Shown here: one piece after another, positions 23,173 through 30,920 of the stretch
How the letters are laid out: the number at the start of each line of letters is the position of its first letter
Numbering within the stretch: position 1 is the first letter of the stretch
Origin: Cellulosimicrobium cellulans
Lineage (GTDB): Bacteria; Actinomycetota; Actinomycetes; Actinomycetales; Cellulomonadaceae
DNA: 64,000 bases
Reading direction: 5' to 3'
Assembly (NCBI RefSeq): GCF_024124905.1
Contig: NZ_JAMXST010000005.1
Coordinates: 372,001-436,000, forward strand
Notes under the pieces: generated by a model
Told to the model about the DNA's origin: nothing
Databases searched by the model: none
The model's input: the letters and a program-made list of their open reading frames with translations, nothing else
Translations under genes and position numbers: made by a program

Positions 23173-24486
23173 GTGTCCACGAGACCCGCTCACCCCGCCC
23201 CCACCGGCCGTGCCGCCCCCGCCCGCGCCGTCCCCGGCGCCGTGGCCCTCGCCCTGTCCGTCGCCCTCACCGGGGGCGCCGTCGGCGCCGCGGCGAGCCC
23301 CGCCGTCGCGCACGGCGGCCACGCGAACGGGCACGGAGACGGCCACGGTCACGACCGCGGGACCCTCCGCGTCGCGACGTACAACGCGAGCCTCAACCGC
23401 GCCGCGGCCGGAGAGCTCGAGGCCGACCTCTCGACCCCCGACGACCCGCAGGCCGCGACGATCGCCGAGGTGCTCCAGCGCACCCGGCCCGACGTCGTGC
23501 TGCTCAACGAGTTCGACTACGTCCCGGACGGACGCGCCGTCGACCTGTTCCGCGACCACTACCTCGAGGTCCCCCAGGGCGGCGCGGAGCCGATCGAGTA
23601 CCGCTACGCGTACGTCGCGCCGTCGAACACCGGCGTGCCCAGCGGGTTCGACCTCAACGACGACGGCACGGTCGGCGGGGGCGACGACGCGTTCGGCTTC
23701 GGGGCGTTCGAGGGTCAGTACGGCATGGTCGTGCTGTCGCGCTACCCGATCGACACGCGCGGCGTCCGCACGTTCCAGCACTTCCTGTGGAAGGACATGC
23801 CCGGCGCGCTCCTCCCCGACGACCCGGCGACGGCCGCGCCCGCGGACTGGTTCACGCCGGAGGAGCTCGAGGTCGTGCGGCTGTCGAGCAAGTCGCACTG
23901 GGACGTGCCCGTGCGGGTCGGCCGGGAGACGGTCCACGTGCTCGCGTCCCACCCCACGCCGCCCACGTTCGACGGCCCCGAGGACCGCAACGGGCGGCGC
24001 AACCACGACGAGATCCGGTTCTGGGCCGACTACGTGACGCCCGGCAAGGCGTCGCGGTACGTCTACGACGACGCCGGCCGCCGCGGCGGGCTGCACCCGG
24101 GCGAGAGCTTCGTCGTCCTGGGCGACCAGAACGCCGACCCGCTCGACGGCGACTCGGTCGACGCCGCGATCGACCAGCTCCTCCACCACCGCCGCGTCCA
24201 GGACCCGGCACCCCGCTCCGACGGCGCCGTCGAGGCCGCCACGCTCCAGGGCGGCGCGAACGCGACCCACCGCGGCGACCCCGCGCTGGACACGGCCGAC
24301 TTCGCGGACAGCGCGCCCGGCAACCTGCGCGCGGACTACGTACTGCCGTCGCGCGACCTGCGCGTGCGCGACGCCGGGGTGTTCTGGCCCGTCCAGGCGG
24401 ACCCGCTGTCACGGCTCACCGGGGTCTTCCCGTTCCCGAGCAGCGACCACCGGCTCGTGTGGGTGGACCTGGCGGTCCGCGGCTGA
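23173..24486 (+). CDS. Secreted endonuclease/exonuclease/phosphatase-family protein
   Basis: A 437-residue exported hydrolase. The GTG at 23173 follows GAGGAG at 6-7 nt. The signal peptide runs to about residue 45 (SPAVA-HGGHANG) and is followed by a His/Gly-rich stretch that could bind metals. Family motifs are ATYNASLNR, VVLLNEFDYV (metal-binding Glu), SHPTPPTF, VVLGDQNADPLDGD and the terminal PSSDHRLVWVDL (catalytic SDH). This group includes nucleases and phosphodiesterases acting on nucleic acids or phospholipids; the exact substrate is unclear. It sits in a run of secreted phosphodiester-cleaving genes with the GDPD gene at 18783. Confidence 0.88.
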   Translation: MSTRPAHPAPTGRAAPARAVPGAVALALSVALTGGAVGAAASPAVAHGGHANGHGDGHGHDRGTLRVATYNASLNRAAAGELEADLSTPDDPQAATIAEVLQRTRPDVVLLNEFDYVPDGRAVDLFRDHYLEVPQGGAEPIEYRYAYVAPSNTGVPSGFDLNDDGTVGGGDDAFGFGAFEGQYGMVVLSRYPIDTRGVRTFQHFLWKDMPGALLPDDPATAAPADWFTPEELEVVRLSSKSHWDVPVRVGRETVHVLASHPTPPTFDGPEDRNGRRNHDEIRFWADYVTPGKASRYVYDDAGRRGGLHPGESFVVLGDQNADPLDGDSVDAAIDQLLHHRRVQDPAPRSDGAVEAATLQGGANATHRGDPALDTADFADSAPGNLRADYVLPSRDLRVRDAGVFWPVQADPLSRLTGVFPFPSSDHRLVWVDLAVRG

Positions 24487-24510
24487 CGCGGCGCCGGGCG
24501 GTCCCCGCCC

Positions 24511-24535
24511 GCCCCGGGCGCTCGTCGCCCGGGGC
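24511..24535. terminator. Stem-loop after the phosphatase-family gene
   Basis: GCCCCGGGCG and its exact complement CGCCCGGGGC around a 5-nt loop, 24 nt after the stop at 24486. A perfect 15-bp palindrome (GTCCTGGACCAGGAC, 24540-24554) follows. The remaining bases to 24770 hold no gene. Confidence 0.65.
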
Positions 24536-24770
24536 GACGGTCCTGGACCAGGACGGTCGCCGGGTGCACACTCGGAGGTCTGTGCTCACCGCCGACGCAC
24601 AGCAGACTCCCGGCCGGCGCCACGCCGGTCGCACGGCACGCCCGCGGCGCGCCACGTCGTCCGGCCCGACGACCACCCACCCACGTCCCCGGCGCGACGC
24701 GCGCGTGCCGCCTCCGCGGCACGGCGACGACACCCCCGCCGCGCCCCGGACCGCCGGACCAGGAGCACCC

Positions 24771-25919
24771 ATGAGACGACTCCGCACCACCCTGCCCGCA
24801 GGCGTCGCCGCCGCGACCGCCGCCCTCGTCCTCGTCGCGAGCCCCGCCGTCGCGCACGGCGGCGGAAAGCCCGACCCGCGCCCGCCCACCGTGACCGACG
24901 TCGCGACCGGGCTCGTCACCCCGCTCAGCCTCGCGGCCGGACCACGCGGCACGACCTACGTCACCCAGAACTTCCCCGGCCTGCTCACGGCCGTCGGGCG
25001 CGACGGCACGCCGAGCGTGCTCTACGCCTCGCCGGACGGCGGCGAGGTGGGCGGCGTCTCCTACGCCGACCGCCGCATCACGTTCACCGAGACGCAGCTC
25101 GGCGAGGAGGGGCCGGTCGCGTCGGAGGTCTCGACGCTGCGCACCGACCGCTGGGGGAACCCGACGGGCACGCCCCGCGTCCTCGCGGACACGTTCGCGT
25201 ACGAGCAGGCGAACAACCCCGACGCCGGCGTGACGTACGGCCTGCGCGAGACCGACCCGGCCTGCGTCGCGCAGGTGCCTCCGGTGCCCATCCCGGGCCT
25301 GTACACCGGGATCGCGGACTCCCACCCGTACGCGACGGCCTCGTCCCGCGGCACCACCTACGTCGCCGACGCGGGCGCGAACGCGATCCTGTCGATCAGC
25401 GACCGCGGGAAGGTCCGGACCGTGGCCGTCCTCCCCGCCCAGCCCGCGGTGGTGACGGCGGAGGCCGCGGCGGCCGTCGGGTGGCCCGACTGCGCCGTCG
25501 GCGAGACCTACTGGTTCGAGCCCGTCCCCACGGACGTCGAGGTGGGTCCCCGTGGCGTGCTCTACGTGACGACGCTCCCCGGCGGGCCCGAGGACGCGAG
25601 CCTCGGCGCGCGCGGCGCCGTCTACACGGTCGACCCGTGGAAGGGGAAGGTGCGCCCGCTCGGGTCCGGGTTCGTGGGCGCGACGAACCTCGCCGTGACG
25701 GACCAGGGGACGGTCTACGTGGCCGAGCTGTTCGGCGGCAAGATCTCGCAGGTCGGCAAGCGCGGCCCGAGCACGGTCGTCGAGGTCCCGCTGCCCGCCG
25801 GGCTGGAGTGGGACGGCACGGGCCTGCTCGCGACGACGAACGCGCTGCCCCCGGACGAGACGACGCCGCCCGACGGGCATCTCGTGCGCGTCGACCTCGG
25901 CAAGCACCGCGGTCGCTGA
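24771..25919 (+). CDS. Secreted ScyD/ScyE-family beta-propeller protein
   Basis: A 382-residue exported protein with a signal peptide (1-29, ending SPAVAHGGG). The mature part consists of propeller-type repeats with the sequence G.TYVTQNF, GVSYADRRITFTETQ, TTYVADAGANAILSISDRG, GVLYVTTLPGG and VYVAELFGGKISQVG. Lone members occur widely in actinobacteria as ScyD/ScyE family proteins; no reaction has been assigned to most of them. The ATG at 24771 follows CAGGAG at 6 nt. It follows the phosphatase-family gene with a terminator-like hairpin between, so it is probably its own unit. Confidence 0.82.
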   Translation: MRRLRTTLPAGVAAATAALVLVASPAVAHGGGKPDPRPPTVTDVATGLVTPLSLAAGPRGTTYVTQNFPGLLTAVGRDGTPSVLYASPDGGEVGGVSYADRRITFTETQLGEEGPVASEVSTLRTDRWGNPTGTPRVLADTFAYEQANNPDAGVTYGLRETDPACVAQVPPVPIPGLYTGIADSHPYATASSRGTTYVADAGANAILSISDRGKVRTVAVLPAQPAVVTAEAAAAVGWPDCAVGETYWFEPVPTDVEVGPRGVLYVTTLPGGPEDASLGARGAVYTVDPWKGKVRPLGSGFVGATNLAVTDQGTVYVAELFGGKISQVGKRGPSTVVEVPLPAGLEWDGTGLLATTNALPPDETTPPDGHLVRVDLGKHRGR

Positions 25920-25934
25920 CCGCCCTGCTGCAGG

Positions 25935-25971
25935 GCCCGGGCGCCTCCCGCTGCGGCGGGGACGCCCGGGC
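25935..25971. terminator. Stem-loop between convergent genes
   Basis: GCCCGGGCG and its complement CGCCCGGGC enclose an additional CCCGC/GCGGGG stem. It lies between the ends of the genes at 25919 and 26004. Confidence 0.65.
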
Positions 25972-26003
25972 CGCGTCCTGCCGGGGCTCTGCGCGTCGGG
26001 CCG

Positions 26004-26546
26004 TCAGCCCCTCCCGAGGGTGAGCGCCAGGACCGCCGCGGCCAGGGCGACCGCCAGCCCGACGCCCGCCGCCACCAGGCTGACGATCGTCGCGGCGCGG
26101 TTCCGCGCCGACGCGCCGACGCTCAGACCGAGGCTCTGGGCCGCCTCGGTGACGATCCGGCGCCCGGCCGCCGTGTCGAAGAGGACGCGCGTCCGCGCCC
26201 CCGACTCGTCGTCGGCGATCGACGCGGTGAACGTCGAGCTGATGCTGCCGCGCGAGACGGAGCGCACCCAGCCCCGCTCGGGCTCGACGAACCGCCCGTC
26301 CGCGTCGAGGGCCCAGTGGGTGTCCCGCACGACGTCGGTGAGCTCGACCCGCAGCCCGTCCGGCAGGACGCGGACCTCGTGGGTGACGAGGGTCGCGTAG
26401 TAGCTGTGCGAGAAGATCCGCCACCACGCCACGTCCGGGCGGTCGAGACGCACCGTGAACCCGTCCGGACGCTCGTCGACGATCCGGTACGGCGTCCCGT
26501 CGGTGCGCGCACGGACGGCGGCGGCGAGGTCCTCGGCGGTCGGCAC
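26004..26546 (-). CDS. Uncharacterised tail-anchored protein (180 aa)
   Basis: A 180-residue protein with a soluble domain (1-150) and one C-terminal hydrophobic helix (IVSLVAAGVGLAVALAAAVLAL), as in tail-anchored membrane proteins. The soluble part has repeated strands with aromatic residues (RPDVAWWRIFSHSYYATLVT; DVVRDTHWALDADGRF) but no motif I can name. It starts with GTG at 26546, and a TACACT box (26554-26559) 7 nt upstream suggests leaderless expression. The adjacent decarboxylase is on the same strand 91 bp upstream; they may not be co-transcribed. Confidence 0.65.
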   Translation of the reverse strand: MPTAEDLAAAVRARTDGTPYRIVDERPDGFTVRLDRPDVAWWRIFSHSYYATLVTHEVRVLPDGLRVELTDVVRDTHWALDADGRFVEPERGWVRSVSRGSISSTFTASIADDESGARTRVLFDTAAGRRIVTEAAQSLGLSVGASARNRAATIVSLVAAGVGLAVALAAAVLALTLGRG

Positions 26547-26553
26547 GGCAGCG

Positions 26554-26559
26554 AGTGTA
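26554..26559 (-). promoter_or_regulatory. -10 box (TACACT), leaderless start at 26546
   Basis: On the minus strand TACACT ends 7 nt before the GTG at 26546; no Shine-Dalgarno sequence is present. Confidence 0.4.
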
Positions 26560-26637
26560 GGCGCCGCTCCCGGGGCCGGGGGCGGGCGGGGCCGAGCCGG
26601 TCCGGACCGCGCCGGACCTCGACGTCGGTGCCCGGCC

Positions 26638-28089
26638 TCACCCCGACGACGCGGCGCGGCGCAGGGCGTCGAGGCTCACCCGGACGTCGTCGTCCGTCGT
26701 CGCCCACGAGCTCACCGACACGCGGAGCACCCCGCGGTCGTGCCACCGCGACCCGGACATCCAGGCCGTCCCGTCGTCGAGCACGCGACGCACGACCTCC
26801 TGCGTGCGCGCGTCGTCCCCGAACGCCGCGCACACCTGGGTGAAGACGACGTCGTTGAGCACGACCGCGCCGTCGATCGCCCGCATGCCCGCGGCGAACG
26901 CGGCCGCGTGGCGGCAGAAGCCGTCCACCAGCTCCGCGACCCCGGAACGCCCCAGGGCGCGCAGCGTCGCCCACACCGGGAACGCGCGCCCGCGGCGCGA
27001 GAGCTCGGGCACCTTGTCGAGCGGGTCGCCCGTGTCGCTCTGGATGAGGTAGTCGCCGTGCATCCCCATCGCCGCGCGCAGCGGCGCGGGGTCCGCGACG
27101 ATCGCGAGCCCACAGTCGTACGGCACGTTGAGCGTCTTGTGCGCGTCGGTCGCCCACGAGTCCGCCGCCTCGTACCCCGCGACCAGGTGGCAGAACGACG
27201 GCGACGCCGCGGCGAAGAGCCCGAACGCGCCGTCGACGTGCACCCACGCGCCGTGCCGGTGCGCGACCTCGACGGCCGCGTCGAACGGGTCGAACGCCCC
27301 CGAGTGCACGTTCCCCGCCTGGAGCACGACGATCGTCGGGCCGTCCGCCGTCCCCGGCGAGGGAGAGCCCTGGTCCCGCGAGGTAGAGCCCCGGTCAGCC
27401 CAGGTAGAGCCCTGGTCCCGCGAGGTAGAGCCCAGGTCCGTCAGCGCCTCGTCGAGCGCGGCGACCGAGATGCGGCCCTGGTCGTCCGCGGCCACGACCT
27501 CGGGCGCGCCGAGCCCGAGGTAGGACAGCGCGAGGTCGACCGACTCGTGCCGCTCGGCGCCCACGAGCACGCGGACGCGCGGGGCGCCCGTCAGCCCGTC
27601 GCGACGCACGTCCCACCCGGCACGCCGCAGGACCTCGCCGCGCGCCGCCGCGAGCGCCGTGAAGTTCGCGGTCGTCGCGCCGGTGACGAACCCGACCGCA
27701 CCCGTGGCGGGCAGGCCGAGCAGGTCGAGCAGCCACGCGCTCGCCACGTCCTCGACGGCGGTGTGCGCGGGCGTCACGGTGCGCAGCGCGGAGTTCTGGT
27801 CCCACGCGCTCGTGAGCCAGTCGGCGGCGAGCGCCGCGGGGTGGCTGCCGCCGATGACCATTCCGTAGAAGCGGCCGGACGGCATGGCCGTGAGGCCGGG
27901 GCCGCACGCGGTCGCGAGGAGGTCGACGACGTCCGCGGCGCTCGTCGGACCGTCGGGCAGGTCCGTGCCGAGCGCGGCGACGACGTCCCCGACGGTCGCC
28001 TGCGGCGGGACCGGCCGCGTCGCGAGGGAGTCGAGCCACGCGGCGGCGTGCTCGTGCGCCCGCAGGAGGGCGGCGTCGCGGTCGTCCAT
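26638..28089 (-). CDS. PLP-dependent decarboxylase (group II, amino acid)
   Basis: A 483-residue pyridoxal-phosphate enzyme of the aromatic-L-amino-acid/glutamate decarboxylase group. The ATG at 28089 is supported by AGGAG at 6 nt. Landmarks are GFVTGATTANFTALAAAR (phosphate-binding Gly-rich loop), HVDGAFGLFAAAS (the Asp that pairs with the PLP ring nitrogen), SWATDAHKTLNVPYDCG with the Schiff-base Lys, and MGMHGDYLIQ. The substrate cannot be fixed. The loop before the PLP-binding region contains an unusual 7-residue tandem repeat (GSTSRDQ/GSTWADR) encoded by a 21-bp DNA repeat. It is divergent from the asparaginase gene. Confidence 0.88.
   Translation of the reverse strand: MDDRDAALLRAHEHAAAWLDSLATRPVPPQATVGDVVAALGTDLPDGPTSAADVVDLLATACGPGLTAMPSGRFYGMVIGGSHPAALAADWLTSAWDQNSALRTVTPAHTAVEDVASAWLLDLLGLPATGAVGFVTGATTANFTALAAARGEVLRRAGWDVRRDGLTGAPRVRVLVGAERHESVDLALSYLGLGAPEVVAADDQGRISVAALDEALTDLGSTSRDQGSTWADRGSTSRDQGSPSPGTADGPTIVVLQAGNVHSGAFDPFDAAVEVAHRHGAWVHVDGAFGLFAAASPSFCHLVAGYEAADSWATDAHKTLNVPYDCGLAIVADPAPLRAAMGMHGDYLIQSDTGDPLDKVPELSRRGRAFPVWATLRALGRSGVAELVDGFCRHAAAFAAGMRAIDGAVVLNDVVFTQVCAAFGDDARTQEVVRRVLDDGTAWMSGSRWHDRGVLRVSVSSWATTDDDVRVSLDALRRAASSG
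27362..27440. repeat. In-frame 21-bp tandem repeat (about 3.8 copies)
   Basis: Units at 27362, 27383, 27404 and 27425 share GTAGAGCCC(T/C)GGTC. The first and third are nearly identical over 21 bp. It lies inside the decarboxylase gene and changes the protein by multiples of seven residues. Confidence 0.85.
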
Positions 28090-28264
28090 GACCGGCTCCT
28101 GACCGGGCCGGACCGACGCCGGCCCCTCTCGCCAGGCTGGACCCGCCCCGCGTCCGGGGCAACCGCGGCCCGAGGGTCGGCGCCCGTCGGCGGGACGGCA
28201 ACCCGCCGATCCGGTACGCGAGTACTTCTTACGTCCAGGCAACCATCAGGCAACACACGGTCCC

Positions 28265-28270
28265 TAGCGT
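28265..28270 (+). promoter_or_regulatory. -10 box in CCTAGCGTCG context, asparaginase
   Basis: TAGCGT places the transcription start near 28277. An ATG at 28283 would then have almost no leader, whereas the TTG at 28310 has GGAAGG 7 nt upstream. Confidence 0.45.
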
Positions 28271-28309
28271 CGGGCGGGCCAGATGTTCCCCCCGACGGAA
28301 GGCCCCCTG

Positions 28310-29929
28310 TTGAGAACGTTCACCCTGACCCTGTCCGGCCGCGCCGTCGCGGCCGTCGTCGCGCTCGTCCTCGCGTGCGCGGCCCTCGCCGCGACGGTCG
28401 CGTACACCGTCGCCGACTCCCGGGCGTCGGCCGCCGCCGCGCGCGCCGAGGGCGCCGCGGCGCCGGTGCTCGCCGCCGGGACGGCCCCGGCCAACCCGCT
28501 CGGCATCGCGTCCGCGCAGTACGCGACCGCGACGGCGACCGCCGCCGCGGAGAAGCCGAAGGTCGTCGTCGTCGCGACCGGAGGCACGATGGCCGGCAAG
28601 GCGACCGGCCGCGACACGTTCACGAGCTACCGCGCCGGCACGTACCTCATGGAGGACATGCTGAACACGTTGCGCCCCGAGCTCGACGCGGTCGCCGACG
28701 TCACGGCCGTCCAGTTCGGCAACGCCGGCTCGTCGGGCTACTCGATGGAGCAGTTCCACGCGCTCACGCTCGAGGTGGAGAAGCAGCTCGAGACGGCGGA
28801 CGCCGTCGTCGTCACGACGGGCACCGACACGCAGGAGGAGTTCGCGTACTGGCTCGATCTCACGGTGCGGTCGCGCAAGCCCGTCGTCACGTCCGGCTCG
28901 ATGCGCCCGTGGGGGTCGGGCGCCGGGCCGGACTCGAGCCTCGTGTTCGGCACGGACGCGCCCGCGAACCTGTACAACGCGATCAAGGTCGCGGCGTCGC
29001 AGCAGACGTTCTGCTTCGGCACCGTGCTCATGCTCAACGACGAGATCCAGGCGGCCCGCGAGGTCACCAAGACGAACTCCTACCGCACCGACACGTTCCA
29101 GACGCGCGAGTACGGCGTGCTCGGCTGGATCGACGGCGACAACATCACGCTGGGCCGCGCGCCGGCACGCGTGCTGGCGTGCGACACCGAGGAGTGGTTC
29201 ACGCCGTTCGACCTCGCGAAGGTCGACCCGAAGGCCCTGCCGCGCGTCGAGATCGTCACGTCCTACCAGCAGGCGGGAGGCGAGGGCGTCGCGGCGTTCG
29301 CGAACGCGGGCGTCCGGGGCATCGTCACGGCGGGCACGGGTGCGGGGGGCATCTCGTCCGCGATGAGCCAGGCCCGCACCGCGGCGATCCGCGACAAGGG
29401 CGTCTGGTTCGTCTCGACGACGCGCACCGGGTCCGGGTCGTCGTACGGCGGCGGGAACGGCATCATCGCGGGCGGTGACCTCACGGCCGTCAAGGCGCGG
29501 CTCCTGCTGCTCCTGTCGCGCGCCTTCACCGAGGACTTCGCGACGGCGCAGGGCTGGTTCGCGACGTACGGCGACGCGTCGTTCGACCAGTCCGCGACGG
29601 CGGCCACGATCGGCGCCGAGCCGGGGTCCACGAGCGTCCTCTTCACGGGCACGGCGACGCCGTCGTGCAAGGCGGCGGGCAAGCAGCTCTGGCTGACCAC
29701 CTCGGTGACGAACACCGACACGGTACCGATCGACGTCCGAGTCACGACGGTCTCGGGCGAGCACAAGTTCACGAAGATCCCCGCCGGGGAGACGGTCGAG
29801 AAGACGTTCTCGGTCAAGGGAAAGACGCTCGACGCCGGCGAGGTCTCGCTCGTCGCGTACAAGAACGTCGACGGCCACGCCGTCCAGACGAAGTCGACGG
29901 CGCCCTACCCGGAGACGACGTGCGCCTGA
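28310..29929 (+). CDS. Exported type II asparaginase with extra C-terminal module
   Basis: A 539-residue enzyme, longer than the usual 330-350 of periplasmic asparaginases. A hydrophobic leader (about 10-35) anchors or exports it. The catalytic core (about 83-420) has both threonines: Thr93 in VVVATGGTMAG, and Thr172 with Asp173 in TTGTDTQEEFAY; SGSMRPWG is also conserved. It should convert asparagine to aspartate and ammonia outside the membrane. Residues from about 445 form a beta-sandwich-like module with two Cys (PSCKAAGKQLWLTTSVTNTD ... TTCA), also present at the end of the esterase at 30921-33440. TTG 28310 is preferred for its ribosome-binding site; ATG 28283 is an alternative. Confidence 0.87.
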   Translation: MRTFTLTLSGRAVAAVVALVLACAALAATVAYTVADSRASAAAARAEGAAAPVLAAGTAPANPLGIASAQYATATATAAAEKPKVVVVATGGTMAGKATGRDTFTSYRAGTYLMEDMLNTLRPELDAVADVTAVQFGNAGSSGYSMEQFHALTLEVEKQLETADAVVVTTGTDTQEEFAYWLDLTVRSRKPVVTSGSMRPWGSGAGPDSSLVFGTDAPANLYNAIKVAASQQTFCFGTVLMLNDEIQAAREVTKTNSYRTDTFQTREYGVLGWIDGDNITLGRAPARVLACDTEEWFTPFDLAKVDPKALPRVEIVTSYQQAGGEGVAAFANAGVRGIVTAGTGAGGISSAMSQARTAAIRDKGVWFVSTTRTGSGSSYGGGNGIIAGGDLTAVKARLLLLLSRAFTEDFATAQGWFATYGDASFDQSATAATIGAEPGSTSVLFTGTATPSCKAAGKQLWLTTSVTNTDTVPIDVRVTTVSGEHKFTKIPAGETVEKTFSVKGKTLDAGEVSLVAYKNVDGHAVQTKSTAPYPETTCA

Positions 29930-29944
29930 CTCTCTGACACCCAG

Positions 29945-30034
29945 CCGCCGAGCACGACATGAGGGTCGTTATCCAGCCGATAGCGACCCTCATGTCGTGC
30001 TCGAGGGCGGGTGGCGTTGTGCTCGGTGCGAGCC
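29945..30034. repeat. Dispersed asymmetric palindrome, copy D
   Basis: A stem-loop at 29945-30010: arm GCCGAGCACGACATGAGGGT, centre CGTTATC...GATAGCG, return arm CCCTCATGTCGTGCTCGA. It is followed by a half-arm at about 30010-30028 (GTGGCGTTGTGCTCGGTGCG). It lies just after the asparaginase stop. Confidence 0.85.
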
Positions 30035-30090
30035 GCGGGGAGCGGCGGGCGAACTCGCCGCGGGTTACGCAGGTCTCCTCACGAATCGCC

Positions 30091-30096
30091 TAGGGT
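30091..30096 (+). promoter_or_regulatory. -10 box (TAGGGT), GH19 gene
   Basis: TAGGGT in GCCTAGGGTGGG about 48 nt before the ATG at 30145. A strong GAGGGGG site precedes the start codon. Confidence 0.4.
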
Positions 30097-30144
30097 GGGT
30101 CGGGGCGTGATGCCGCGCCCACGCCGACCCGACGAGGGGGACCC

Positions 30145-30798
30145 ATGACCGACCCGACGCCGACCGCAGCCACCCCGCCGACGTTCGTCGTGACCGAGCA
30201 GCAGTTCGAGGCGATGTTCCCCGAGCGGAGCGCGTTCTACACGTACGCGGGGCTCGTCGCCGCGACGGCCGCGTACCCGGAGTTCGCGACGACGGGCGGC
30301 GACCGCGTCGCCCGCCGCGAGGCGGCGGCGTTCCTCGCGAACGTGAGCCACGAGACGCACGGGCTGGTGCACGTCGTCGAGGTGAACACCGCGAACTACC
30401 CGCACTACTGCGACCCCGCGCAGCCCTACGGGTGCCCCGCCGGGCAGGACGCCTACTACGGCCGCGGCCCGCTCCAGCTGAGCTGGAACTTCAACTACCG
30501 CGCGGCCGGCGAGGCGCTGGGGATCGATCTCCTGGCCGACCCGTGGCTCGTCGAGCAGGACCCGACCGTCGCGTGGCAGACCGCGCTCTGGTACTGGAAC
30601 ACGCAGCCCGGCACGGCCTCGATGACGTGCCACGAGGCGATCGTCGGCGAGCACGGCTTCGCCGAGACCATCCGGTCCATCAACGGCCCGCTCGAGTGCG
30701 AGGGCGGCAACCCGCGCCAGATGAACAACCGCGTCCGCCTCTTCCGCCACTACGTCGAGATCGTCGGCACCACGACGGGCGACCACCTCACCTGCTGA
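30145..30798 (+). CDS. GH19 chitinase catalytic domain without signal peptide
   Basis: A 217-residue protein that is almost entirely a GH19 catalytic domain. The general acid and base are Glu70 and Glu79 in SHETHGLVHVVE; other landmarks are NTANYPHYCD, YYGRGPLQLSWNFNY and RSINGPLEC. It would hydrolyse beta-1,4 GlcNAc links in chitin with inversion. Unlike the paralogue at 46196 it begins MTDPTPTAATPPTF, with no Sec or Tat leader and no binding module. No in-frame ATG/GTG upstream restores one. It may act inside the cell, leave by another route, or be released on lysis. GAGGGGG and a -10 box support the start. Flanked by repeats D and E. Confidence 0.9.
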   Translation: MTDPTPTAATPPTFVVTEQQFEAMFPERSAFYTYAGLVAATAAYPEFATTGGDRVARREAAAFLANVSHETHGLVHVVEVNTANYPHYCDPAQPYGCPAGQDAYYGRGPLQLSWNFNYRAAGEALGIDLLADPWLVEQDPTVAWQTALWYWNTQPGTASMTCHEAIVGEHGFAETIRSINGPLECEGGNPRQMNNRVRLFRHYVEIVGTTTGDHLTC

Positions 30799-30826
30799 CC
30801 ACTCCGGTCCCTGCCGCCCCCACCCC

Positions 30827-30911
30827 GCGCCGAACACGACGTTGCTGTCGTTATCCGGCGGATAACGACAGCAACGTCGTGTTCGACCGCGCGCGGGGTC
30901 GTGGTCGGCGG
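30827..30911. repeat. Dispersed asymmetric palindrome, copy E
   Basis: A nearly perfect stem-loop at 30827-30892: GCGCCGAACACGACGTTGCT, inner GTCGTTATC...GATAACGAC, return AGCAACGTCGTGTTCGACC. A half-arm follows at about 30892-30911 (GCGGGGTCGTGGTCGGCGGC). It lies between the convergent ends of GH19 and the esterase. Confidence 0.88.
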
Positions 30912-30920
30912 CAGCAGCGG

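Noticed and set aside
27362-27440. CRISPR-like array
   Set aside because: 21-bp direct repeats have no spacers and lie in frame inside a gene; no cas genes.
26455-29478. Long plus-strand frame across decarboxylase and asparaginase
   Set aside because: Opposes one real gene and overlaps another in a different frame; no family match.
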